In this document: in pieces, positions 24,122 through 31,478 of the stretch
Layout: every line of letters begins with the position of its first letter
Position numbering within the stretch: position 1 is the stretch's first letter
Origin: Bacteroidota bacterium
GTDB taxonomy: Bacteria > Bacteroidota > Bacteroidia > Chitinophagales > Saprospiraceae
Length of the DNA: 41,189 bases
Assembly (NCBI GenBank): GCA_017857395.1
Contig: JAFMDF010000049.1
Location: forward strand, 1-41,189
Direction of reading: 5' to 3'
Program-made: the position numbers and the translations under genes
The notes under the pieces: generated by a model
Databases searched by the model: none
The model's input: only the letters and a program-made list of their open reading frames with translations
What the model was told of the DNA's origin: nothing

Positions 24122-25746
24122 AAAAGATACGCCATAATCATTTCACCAACTTCCTCCGAACGAGCAAATTCTAATTGCTTTGATGCCTGATTAGGCAAGT
24201 ACAAAATATAAGGCACTTTTAATAAATCTTTGTGCAATCCACCATGCCCACCTTTGTAATTTCCCACAAATAATTCATAGTTAGCCGCTAAATCATAGCC
24301 TTTTTTACTACAAATTAATAGATCTCCTACATCGGGTTTAGACATCAATTCATAGAGTCTATAAATAGCATCTGGATAATCTGTTTGGATGGTATGCGCC
24401 AACCAAGTATCAGCGGAGTGAAATTGATTGTCTAATAATTTTGAAGCTAAAGTATCGTTGCTGTAACCCAAGGGGTCGCCGCTAATAGGCATATAAACAT
24501 AACTATTTTTGAAATTTGTAATAGTTGCTGTTTGGTCATCTAATTGTATCCAAATCGTTGAGTCATTTTGTTGAGCAGCCAATAATCCTATACCTTCCTG
24601 TTGGGCTAGAAAGTGGAGTAAATTTCTATCTCCTTTCGCCGTTGAATAAGCTTGTAATTGAGGACTTAATAATTTCTTTCGCCAACTTAATTTAGTGTCT
24701 TTTTCTATAGGATTACGCATATATAAATAAGCACTCAAATTACCATTGATAACAAAATAACCGTCCTTGTTTTCAAATTCTTCTAGAGGTGTTTCTAAAG
24801 CATCGGTTAATAAATGAACGGATACTCCTCGTTTTAATGCTAAGCCTAATCCTTGCTTAAAATTTTTCCTTAAGTCTATATTTTGATGGACATCCGAGAT
24901 GCCGTGGTCAGTAATAATGGCGATTGCACGAGTATCACTTTGACCTAAATTATCAATTGTTTGTACAAAATTACCAATCAAGCTGTCAATGTGGGTTAAT
25001 AATGTAGCATAATTAGCAGTTGTACCATGAATATGGTTCATTGCATCCAAAGAAGGTAAAGTAACCCATTGTACTTTTGGATTCTGTTCCAATTGCTTTT
25101 TTGCTAAATCCATTGCATAGGTTTCATGCTCAAAAAAGTCAGCGGTAATCCGTTTGCCGAAGTAGGGAATAGCTGCTAAAAATCGAAAAAGTGGCGTATG
25201 TTTAAATTTAGAAGTGGTATGACGCCAACCTGTTAATGCCGATTCCTTGACGCCCTTATTCATATAGGAATTAATCGAACAAGTATATTGATCACCGCTT
25301 AATTCAAAGATGTTTTTTTGTTGGGGATTTATATCTCGATTCATATGAATATTGGTGCGTCCAACATAATTTCGGAGATTTCCTTTGTCCAAGTTTCGGT
25401 CAAACCAACGCAGTCCATAAATTCCGCTAGTCGATGCATCTTTGCCTGTAATAAAAGGATAAAAAGCATAGCCTGTCATACTCGGAAATGCGCCAATTCC
25501 ATTTTTTACATAAGTACCTGATTGAATGAGTTTTTTAAGATTTGGTAATTTATTTGCCTGTAAATTTTGTTCAAAAATGGATTGGGATAAACCGTCTAAT
25601 AATAGAATCGAAATGGTATTGCCTGTAGTAACTGGGTGAGTATTATTATAAAGGGATGGTTTATTAACAGAGTAACTAACAGTTGTTAGTAAACAGATAA
25701 AGAGGCAGAAACTAATGAAAAAGATTAGGCTTGTTTTTTTTAGCAA
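24115..25746 (-). CDS. alkaline phosphatase superfamily phosphodiesterase
   Basis: The 543-residue protein has an N-terminal signal or anchor and then an alkaline-phosphatase-superfamily fold like type I phosphodiesterase/nucleotide pyrophosphatase. ISILLLDGLSQSIF provides a metal Asp, GAFPSMTGYAFYPFITGKDA the nucleophile Ser or Thr, SLDAMNHIHG and IITDHGISD further metal ligands, and GGHGGLHKD a late His. It would cleave phosphomono- or diesters outside the inner membrane. It is convergent with, and only 18 nt from, the flippase-like gene. With the CDP-alcohol enzyme this makes a coherent lipid or phosphodiester set. The substrate is unknown. Confidence 0.85.
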   Translation of the reverse strand: MLKKTSLIFFISFCLFICLLTTVSYSVNKPSLYNNTHPVTTGNTISILLLDGLSQSIFEQNLQANKLPNLKKLIQSGTYVKNGIGAFPSMTGYAFYPFITGKDASTSGIYGLRWFDRNLDKGNLRNYVGRTNIHMNRDINPQQKNIFELSGDQYTCSINSYMNKGVKESALTGWRHTTSKFKHTPLFRFLAAIPYFGKRITADFFEHETYAMDLAKKQLEQNPKVQWVTLPSLDAMNHIHGTTANYATLLTHIDSLIGNFVQTIDNLGQSDTRAIAIITDHGISDVHQNIDLRKNFKQGLGLALKRGVSVHLLTDALETPLEEFENKDGYFVINGNLSAYLYMRNPIEKDTKLSWRKKLLSPQLQAYSTAKGDRNLLHFLAQQEGIGLLAAQQNDSTIWIQLDDQTATITNFKNSYVYMPISGDPLGYSNDTLASKLLDNQFHSADTWLAHTIQTDYPDAIYRLYELMSKPDVGDLLICSKKGYDLAANYELFVGNYKGGHGGLHKDLLKVPYILYLPNQASKQLEFARSEEVGEMIMAYLFN

Positions 25747-25784
25747 ACTGTAGTTTTAGATAATGTTTAATAGCACTTGGGATT

Positions 25785-25843
25785 CGTGTCCCTTTATTTA
25801 TCCGTGGCAGATTAATTTTAACACAGATAAATAAAGGGACACG
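25785..25843. terminator. 18-bp perfect inverted repeat hairpin
   Basis: CGTGTCCCTTTATTTATC (25785-25802) and its exact complement (25826-25843) enclose a 23-nt loop. It lies after the M61 peptidase gene and before the phosphodiesterase start, both on the minus strand. It may terminate the former or control the latter. The wide loop and lack of a clean T-run also allow a REP-like element. Confidence 0.7.
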
Positions 25844-25886
25844 GATTTACCATTTTTCTATATATTGATTTAGAAGCGTTCAATTA

Positions 25887-27680
25887 CTATTGCTTTAACC
25901 ATTTATTCAACTTACGCTTCGTTTTCTTTCCTCTTTTCTCCATTAAAGAAATAGCCAATCGTGGGTCTTGCTCAGCCACAAAACTCCCCGTTTCTTCCAA
26001 ACCATTTTGCAAATATTTTAAGGTATAAGTCTGTCCAATAACTAATTGGTTCAATAAATCATTTTCTTTAGTAGGCATTTTCCCATTGATGCTAATAATT
26101 TTATCATCTTGATTAATACCTGCGCTATAAAATGGATGATTCTCGGAAATAGCAGATTTAACGGTTGCGCCATCTTCTCCATAACTTACTCGAATAGTAG
26201 CTGCTTTGCCGATATTTTCTAATTGTAAATTGACGCCAAATTCCTTTAATAATTGCTGCGTATTAGGCAATTGGCTATCATAAATATGTTGGGCAAAAAA
26301 AGATTTAGCGAAAGCGGCATCTCTTGTAATGGTTGCCAAAGCTTTTTCTATATCAGGAATTTGGTAAGGAATTTCTGTTTTGCCAAAATGCTCCCACATA
26401 TAACGCATTAAATCGTCTAAACTAACATCCTCAAATTGAGCACGCAAAGTCAAATCCAAAGCTAACCCTAAATAAGAACCATAAGAATAATAGCTCACAA
26501 AAGTATTGCTATAATTATTGGGGTCAATAGATTTTGCGGCATCTACAAATGGCGCATGTTGACTCATTTCAATAGGATTACGATATTTTCTTCCTGGCGC
26601 ATTGGTGACATAATTAATCATACCTGCCAAACCACCGATATATTCTTCGGGGGTGATAATTCCTGCTCGTACTAAAGTCAATCGAGTATAATAACTCGTA
26701 AAGCCTTCCGCAAACCATAACTCCCCCGACATATTTGCTTTATCAAAATCAAATGGTTCTAATGATTGTGGGCGAATACGTTCTACATTCCAGCAATGGA
26801 AAAATTCGTGAGAAACCGTACCAATTACTCCTTTGGCATTATTGGCTAAACTGCCCTTACTCGTACAAACCGTAGAATTTCGATGCTCCATTCCGTCGCC
26901 ACTCACCCAAGGATTATACATGCATAAAAAAGTATATTTTCCATAATCGTAATCAGGCAAACCTCCATAGACCGCTTTTTGTTCTTCCACAACTTTTTGC
27001 ACCCAATCAGTATAATCATCTAATTCTTTGTCTGTCCCTTCGTGGTCCATCGCTATTTCTATCGTATATTGTTTTCCATCAGAATCAACGGTGAAACTGC
27101 GAAAATCTATATCGCCAATAATCGTTGGGCTATCAAAAAAGTAATAATAGTTAGGCGCATAAAATTTATCATTTGCTACTTTTTTCAACTGTGTTGCTAC
27201 TTTCCAATCGGGTCGTTTGCTCAAATCAAAGCTAATCTCCACAGGTCGTTTATGCATTTCTTTTCCATAAGCAAAAGTAGCAGGCATATTCATGTGCACT
27301 TTTCGATTATCCACTCCTGCATAAGTGCCATCTGCTCGGTTGGCAAATAAGGTATATTGGAAAGTTACATGTCCATCATGTCCTGCGATTTCCCATTCAT
27401 CCGCCATTCGTTTATAGACACTTAATATTTTTCCTTTGCTGTCCATTGCTTTAACATCGTAAACATTCTTGGCAAAATTATGAATAGCATAACGACCAGG
27501 AGAAGCTGTCGGCATGTGTACGACCAAAGCCTTTTGAGACAAAGAAGGAAAATCAATCCTAATGTCAATTTCGTGATGCTGAACATTATCTAAATTGACT
27601 TGATACCGAATTGGGTCTTGGGCAAAAAGGGTAGTGGTAATAAAAAGAATAGTGGCTAATAGGAACAGTCGAGGTGTCAT
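25887..27680 (-). CDS. M61 family metallopeptidase with PDZ domain
   Basis: The 597-residue secreted protein begins with a signal peptide (MTPRLFLLATILFITTTLFAQ). The N-terminal beta domain is followed by the zinc motif HEFFH (residues 291-295) within GTVSHEFFHCWNVERIRP, then ELWFAEGFTSYYTRL, which provides the third ligand Glu. A PDZ-like domain occupies roughly the last 110 residues, with KSAISENHPFYSAGINQDDKIISINGK. The family (glycyl aminopeptidase type) cleaves N-terminal Gly or Ala; specificity here is unknown. An in-frame start at 27782 would overlap the upstream gene and bury the signal peptide, so 27680 is used. A 16-bp hairpin ends two bases before this ATG. Confidence 0.93.
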   Translation of the reverse strand: MTPRLFLLATILFITTTLFAQDPIRYQVNLDNVQHHEIDIRIDFPSLSQKALVVHMPTASPGRYAIHNFAKNVYDVKAMDSKGKILSVYKRMADEWEIAGHDGHVTFQYTLFANRADGTYAGVDNRKVHMNMPATFAYGKEMHKRPVEISFDLSKRPDWKVATQLKKVANDKFYAPNYYYFFDSPTIIGDIDFRSFTVDSDGKQYTIEIAMDHEGTDKELDDYTDWVQKVVEEQKAVYGGLPDYDYGKYTFLCMYNPWVSGDGMEHRNSTVCTSKGSLANNAKGVIGTVSHEFFHCWNVERIRPQSLEPFDFDKANMSGELWFAEGFTSYYTRLTLVRAGIITPEEYIGGLAGMINYVTNAPGRKYRNPIEMSQHAPFVDAAKSIDPNNYSNTFVSYYSYGSYLGLALDLTLRAQFEDVSLDDLMRYMWEHFGKTEIPYQIPDIEKALATITRDAAFAKSFFAQHIYDSQLPNTQQLLKEFGVNLQLENIGKAATIRVSYGEDGATVKSAISENHPFYSAGINQDDKIISINGKMPTKENDLLNQLVIGQTYTLKYLQNGLEETGSFVAEQDPRLAISLMEKRGKKTKRKLNKWLKQ

Positions 27681-27681
27681 A

Positions 27682-27728
27682 AAAAATGCGTTTAAATGAG
27701 TACAATGACCAAATTTAAACGCATTTTT
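27682..27728. terminator. 16-bp hairpin between lipoprotein and M61 genes
   Basis: AAAAATGCGTTTAAAT (27682-27697) pairs perfectly with ATTTAAACGCATTTTT (27713-27728). On the minus strand it follows the small lipoprotein gene and ends one base before the M61 ATG. It can terminate the upstream gene or hide the ribosome site of the M61 gene. Confidence 0.8.
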
Positions 27729-27760
27729 AGAATAATTTACTTTTTGACCCAGAAATAAAC

Positions 27761-27964
27761 TTAATTCTGTTCTAGTATGCAAGTGACTCCTGCCGATTCC
27801 GCATTACTACAAGCTGATTCAGCATTGGATTGAGACAAGTCATAGTTGGAAATATTCGTCACTTCGCCCGTTTGATCATCGGTACAAGTACAAATATATT
27901 CCTTGTCGCAGGCGGTAAAAATGCTTACAAAGGCTAGTAAACCAATTAATTTTAAAGACTTCAT
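27761..27964 (-). CDS. small Cys-rich lipoprotein
   Basis: I do not recognise this 67-residue protein. It has a lipoprotein signal (LLAFVSIFTAC, Cys19) and a short mature part with YICTCTDD, then ACSNAESAGVTCILEQN. Four cysteines in the mature domain could form disulfides. Similar short lipoproteins with a C-x-C start are common in Bacteroidota. It lies 33 nt downstream of the beta-lactamase-like gene and probably shares its transcript; a hairpin terminates after it. Confidence 0.75.
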   Translation of the reverse strand: MKSLKLIGLLAFVSIFTACDKEYICTCTDDQTGEVTNISNYDLSQSNAESACSNAESAGVTCILEQN

Positions 27965-27997
27965 GTTAATATATTTTAAGTGGGGGAGGAATTGCTT

Positions 27998-29224
27998 TTA
28001 CTTTGATAATCGGTCGCCTTCCTTGCCTAATAACTTCCAAATCTCGACCATTTGTGGAATTAATTGTTGGTCTTTATAAGAACTAATATTGGTCATGAAA
28101 ATGCGGCCATATCCTTTCTTTTTGTCAAAACTCATAAAGAGGGTTACGCCATAATTACCGCCATTATGACCTGCTTGTTGCCCATTTAATTCCCACATTA
28201 ATCCTTGATTTTTAGTATCAGATGGTGGTGATTGATTAGGACTTAACTGAGGTTCAATCATGGTTTGAAAAGCAGTTGCTGGTAATAAAGTATCGCTTCC
28301 ATCATGGTTTTTTAGCAACTCCATTAAATACAAACTAAGGTCAGAAAGCGAACTTTGTAAACCACCCGATGGATATAAGTTACTTTGATAAGCAGGCACT
28401 TCTAATTGATTTTGGAAATAAGTAGTGGCTTGTTCTGCCTCATTAGTGGCTTCAAAATTCCATTGTGTTTGATGCATGGATAATGGTGTGAGAATTTGTT
28501 CGCTGACATATTTTTCAAAGGGTTGATTAACAACGAGGCTAATAGCATAAGCCAATAAACTAGCGCCTAAATTGCTGTATTGATACTGACTACCTGGTGC
28601 TACTTTTAAAAATATTTTTTTATTATATTGACTGCCTGCTGAACTTAGGGCAGCAGGTAAAAAGTCGGCTAATGGGCTACGCTCATTTTTCTCCCATTCT
28701 TTAAAGAATTGATAATTCTCTTTGCCGATGTCTTTTTTATTCAAATCAAAAGATTCGTTTAAGAACACACTTCTATATTCAAAGCCCCCATCATTAATAC
28801 TGGAAGTATGGGTAGCTAAATGCCGAATCGTAATTGGCACATTTGGATGATGCGGATTTTGAATACTAAAAGGAAGGATATCATTTAGTGGCGTATCCAA
28901 ACTCAATTTTCGCTGTTCAATAGCTTTCATTAAAGCAATGCCAATAAATGTTTTAGAAAGAGAAGCAATATTCTGTTGAGTGGTATTGGTGTAAGGTGTT
29001 TGATTGGCTATATCTGCATACCCAAAGGCTTGCTCAAATAAAATTTTATTGGCTTGTACAATTGCTACTGCAAAGCCTGGTAATTGACCATTTTTATGAA
29101 TAGCTGCTAGCTGTTGGTCTAGGCTATCGGTCGGATTATAAGCTGGAATGAAGGCATTTTTATTACAAGCAATTGATAAAACAAGCGCACAACATAATAA
29201 GGCAGAACTAATTAACTTTTTCAT
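27998..29224 (-). CDS. class C beta-lactamase-like serine hydrolase, lipoprotein
   Basis: The 408-residue protein starts with a lipoprotein signal (LVLSIAC, Cys20). The serine-hydrolase motifs of the beta-lactamase/PBP4-type family are intact: SxxK as S88-L-S-K91 in NIASLSKTFIGIALMK, YxN as Y216-S-N218 in YQYSNLGASLL, and a late H-N-G in GHNGGNYG. These proteins are often esterases, D-amino-acid peptidases or transacylases rather than antibiotic resistance enzymes. A -7 box TAACTTTG (minus strand, 29266-29273) lies about 45 nt upstream, and the small lipoprotein gene follows. The substrate is unknown. Confidence 0.9.
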   Translation of the reverse strand: MKKLISSALLCCALVLSIACNKNAFIPAYNPTDSLDQQLAAIHKNGQLPGFAVAIVQANKILFEQAFGYADIANQTPYTNTTQQNIASLSKTFIGIALMKAIEQRKLSLDTPLNDILPFSIQNPHHPNVPITIRHLATHTSSINDGGFEYRSVFLNESFDLNKKDIGKENYQFFKEWEKNERSPLADFLPAALSSAGSQYNKKIFLKVAPGSQYQYSNLGASLLAYAISLVVNQPFEKYVSEQILTPLSMHQTQWNFEATNEAEQATTYFQNQLEVPAYQSNLYPSGGLQSSLSDLSLYLMELLKNHDGSDTLLPATAFQTMIEPQLSPNQSPPSDTKNQGLMWELNGQQAGHNGGNYGVTLFMSFDKKKGYGRIFMTNISSYKDQQLIPQMVEIWKLLGKEGDRLSK

Positions 29225-29265
29225 AGTCTTGGATGATTTCAGTTTAATAAAATGAGTTCACTCTG

Positions 29266-29273
29266 CAAAGTTA
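29266..29273 (-). promoter_or_regulatory. -7 promoter box of the serine hydrolase gene
   Basis: TAACTTTG on the minus strand fits TAnnTTTG and is about 45 nt before the start codon. No clear -33 TTG was found, so confidence is moderate. Confidence 0.45.
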
Positions 29274-29326
29274 GGATTGGCGATTGATAGAAAATTGTAC
29301 GTTTGGGACAGGTGGGAAAAAAATTG

Positions 29327-29354
29327 GCGAAGAGCGGAGGGTAAAGGGCAAAGG
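29327..29354. repeat. 7-nt tandem array after the AraC-type gene
   Basis: Four purine-rich heptamers (GCGAAGA, GCGGAGG and two like GTAAAGG) run from 29327 to 29354, three nt beyond the stop of the minus-strand AraC-type gene. It has no inverted partner. Confidence 0.65.
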
Positions 29355-29356
29355 AA

Positions 29357-30208
29357 TCAACTCTTAGCCGTCCAAAGCGTATGCTGCCCACCAATATCTT
29401 TTTGTTGATAAAACAATTTTTTAGGCGTCAGCCCAGTAAAAGATTGGATATTTTTGATAAAAGCAGATTGGTCATAATACTGGCTTTCGTAGGCGAGTTG
29501 TGTTAAATTGAGTTGACCTTGATGTTTTTTATAGAGCTGTAAAGCGTTGCGAAATTTTACTAAACTGGAAAAACCTTTGACATTATGAGCTAAATGTCGA
29601 TTGAATAATCGTAATAAAGTCTTTCGGCTGATATGGAGTTTTTTTGCAAAATCATTGACAGAAACGATACCATTTAAATGCATAATTTGTTCCGTCACCC
29701 AAGTTAGTTCTGTTAATTGGAAAGGTTGATAATGCCTTAGGAAAAAAGCATCCAAAAGGTTTCTTTTAGTTTCAATAGAACTGGTGTCGAAAACAGCTGC
29801 TGTCATTTGCCAAAAGGTTGGACCATAATAATCAAAATTGGTAATGGTGTCTTGGACGAGCTTATGAAGTGGCACATCAATGAAATGGTTAAAGCCCATG
29901 GGTTCAAAAATAATCCCTAATTTGTTAATCTGTCCTAGCATCGTTACTTCTCTACTCGATTGGGTAGAAAAAGTAAGGATAGAAGATTGTTCGGATGGGG
30001 AATTAGGCAGCGTGAATCTTTTTTGCTGATTCCATTGAATGGTGGAATGTTGAAAAACATTTAAGGCAACTCGATAATTAGGATAATAAGTAAAAGTTCG
30101 CCTAAAATCATCGTCAAAAGTTTGATGAAAATAATAATAGGCAATATGAGACCGTAGCAAAGGATGCTTTGGCTGAATGCTCGTAAATTGTTCTTTTAAG
30201 GTATCCAA
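29357..30208 (-). CDS. AraC family transcriptional regulator
   Basis: The 283-residue protein has a C-terminal AraC/XylS double helix-turn-helix. The first HTH is VNDFAKKLHISRKTLLRLFNRHL and the second is LTQLAYESQYYDQSAFIKNIQSFTGLTPKKLFY. The N-terminal 180 residues look like a cupin-type sensor domain (LNVFQHSTIQW, LGIIFEPMGFNHFIDVPL) but show no ligand-defining signature. It is upstream of, and on the same strand as, the serine hydrolase gene, separated by 132 nt. Its targets are unknown. Confidence 0.9.
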   Translation of the reverse strand: MDTLKEQFTSIQPKHPLLRSHIAYYYFHQTFDDDFRRTFTYYPNYRVALNVFQHSTIQWNQQKRFTLPNSPSEQSSILTFSTQSSREVTMLGQINKLGIIFEPMGFNHFIDVPLHKLVQDTITNFDYYGPTFWQMTAAVFDTSSIETKRNLLDAFFLRHYQPFQLTELTWVTEQIMHLNGIVSVNDFAKKLHISRKTLLRLFNRHLAHNVKGFSSLVKFRNALQLYKKHQGQLNLTQLAYESQYYDQSAFIKNIQSFTGLTPKKLFYQQKDIGGQHTLWTAKS

Positions 30209-30339
30209 TTGAATAATACTTTAAATAATAACAGAAAAGTGTAGGGAATTTAAAGTTCTATAAAATGAAGTTAAGATGTTTAGAAATGAAGTGTTTAGTT
30301 ATCATATTGCAGGTAAATGGACTCAATAAAAGGAGAAGT

Positions 30340-30825
30340 CTATTTGCAAATAACCCTAGGAATCACCTCTGAAAATTCTGCGGTTGTTGGATTTTTTAAC
30401 TTTAATATACCTCCAACTTCTTCCAATTCCCCTCTTTTGACCAATAATTGATTGATTTCCATTTTAAAAATCTTTTCTTCTTTTTGGTTGCTTCCTTCTA
30501 TCACATAATCATATACAGCAGTAATGATCTTGTCTTTGATAGTTCCTGTTAAAGTGCCTCTAGCGGAATCTTTTCCTGCTGGAATCCAGTCATAAGAGCC
30601 TGTTACCTCATTACCAATAATCGTTAATTTAACAGCGGTCGTATCCTGATAGTTAGCATCTACTCCATAAGAAGAAATAAAGCAGTAATTATTGGTTAAC
30701 ACGGTTTCTTCTGGTTCTTTACTTTCATTTGTTGGTTCGTTGATTGCGTTTGTTGTTTTTGTAGTTGTGTCATTTTTGCAAGCGAGCAGAAAAATAAATG
30801 CAAATAATGATATGAATAACCGCAT
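30340..30825 (-). CDS. hypothetical lipoprotein
   Basis: About 161 residues from the ATG at 30825 (MRLFISLFAFIFLLAC), a good lipoprotein signal with Cys16; an upstream in-frame ATG at 30906 adds 27 unlikely residues. The mature part has a Thr/Asn/Glu-rich linker, then a beta-rich domain: YCFISSYGVDANYQDTTAVKLTIIGNEVTGSYDWIPAGKDSARGTLTGTIKDKIITAVYDYVIEG. The pattern GxxVTGSYDW...GxLTGTIKDxxI resembles small Bacteroidota lipoproteins of lipocalin-like fold, but I have no named family. It stands alone. Confidence 0.75.
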   Translation of the reverse strand: MRLFISLFAFIFLLACKNDTTTKTTNAINEPTNESKEPEETVLTNNYCFISSYGVDANYQDTTAVKLTIIGNEVTGSYDWIPAGKDSARGTLTGTIKDKIITAVYDYVIEGSNQKEEKIFKMEINQLLVKRGELEEVGGILKLKNPTTAEFSEVIPRVICK

Positions 30826-30983
30826 AATAAATTTGTTTTGAAGATTTGTAATCCTAATGAACTTGAAAAAATACGTCTTTGCATGTTTTAAAAAATATAA
30901 GCTCAAGTATATGACTATTAAGGACTAAAGGTAGTTGTTATTCTGAAAAGTAGAAAATTTCTTAGAAATATTTACTTTTTATA

Positions 30984-31040
30984 TAAGGTCTTCATTTTAA
31001 AACAAAATAACCTATCTTTGTAAGGTCTTCATTTTAAAAC
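30984..31040 (+). promoter_or_regulatory. promoter and probable operator of the PadR-permease genes
   Basis: An exact 20-nt direct repeat, taaggtcttcattttaaaac, is at 30984-31003 and again at 31021-31040 (period 37). Between them lies TATCTTTG (31013-31020), a perfect TAnnTTTG box. The two repeats flank the -7 element, which fits binding by the PadR protein encoded 68 nt downstream and self-repression. Confidence 0.75.
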
Positions 31041-31107
31041 CATATAGTATAGTGAAACCCTGCCTGACTAGAATGGGCAGGTTTAGTTCCACGAAAAAGC
31101 AAGAATA

Positions 31108-31440
31108 ATGAAAGAAACAGCCTTAGGAGAATTTCAAGAAATCGTGTTACTGACCATCTTAATTTTAGAAGAAAATGCTTACGGTGTATCCATTCAACAA
31201 GAGATTGCCAAACGTTTAAACAAAGAAGTGAGTAGAGGCTCGTTACATACTGCTTTAGCAAGACTAGAAGACAAAGGCTTCATCCAATCTGAATTTGGCG
31301 AAGCAAGTGCTAAAAGGGGAGGGCGTCGAAAACGATTTTATACCGTGACAAATACAGGCAAAGCTGCTTTGAAAAAAGCAAAAGACATTAGAGATGATTT
31401 ATGGAACGCTATTCCAAATTTCTCTTTGAAGATTGTGTAA
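31108..31440 (+). CDS. PadR family transcriptional regulator
   Basis: The 110-residue protein is a PadR winged helix. LGEFQEIVLLTILILEENAYGVSIQQEIAKRLNKEVSRGSLHTALARLEDKGFIQSEFGEASAKRGGRRKRFYTVTNTGKAAL has the typical SLHTALARLE recognition helix and the RGGRRKRFYTVT wing. A short C-terminal helix probably mediates dimerisation. PadR proteins paired with MacB-like permeases usually repress the pair. The duplicated 20-nt sequence around the promoter is the obvious operator. The permease gene follows after a 38-nt gap nearly filled by a heptamer array. Confidence 0.92.
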   Translation: MKETALGEFQEIVLLTILILEENAYGVSIQQEIAKRLNKEVSRGSLHTALARLEDKGFIQSEFGEASAKRGGRRKRFYTVTNTGKAALKKAKDIRDDLWNAIPNFSLKIV

Positions 31441-31475
31441 ATTCATCGTTTATCGTTCATCATTCATCGTTCAAA
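31441..31475. repeat. 7-nt tandem array filling the PadR-permease gap
   Basis: Five heptamers such as ATTCATC, GTTTATC and GTTCATC run from the base after the PadR stop (31441) to 31475, four nt before the permease ATG at 31479. The array is essentially the whole spacer. Confidence 0.9.
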
Positions 31476-31478
31476 AAA

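Noticed and set aside
31401-31478. Earlier start of the permease overlapping padR
   Set aside because: It would translate the heptamer array, and the conserved prefix domain starts at the later ATG.
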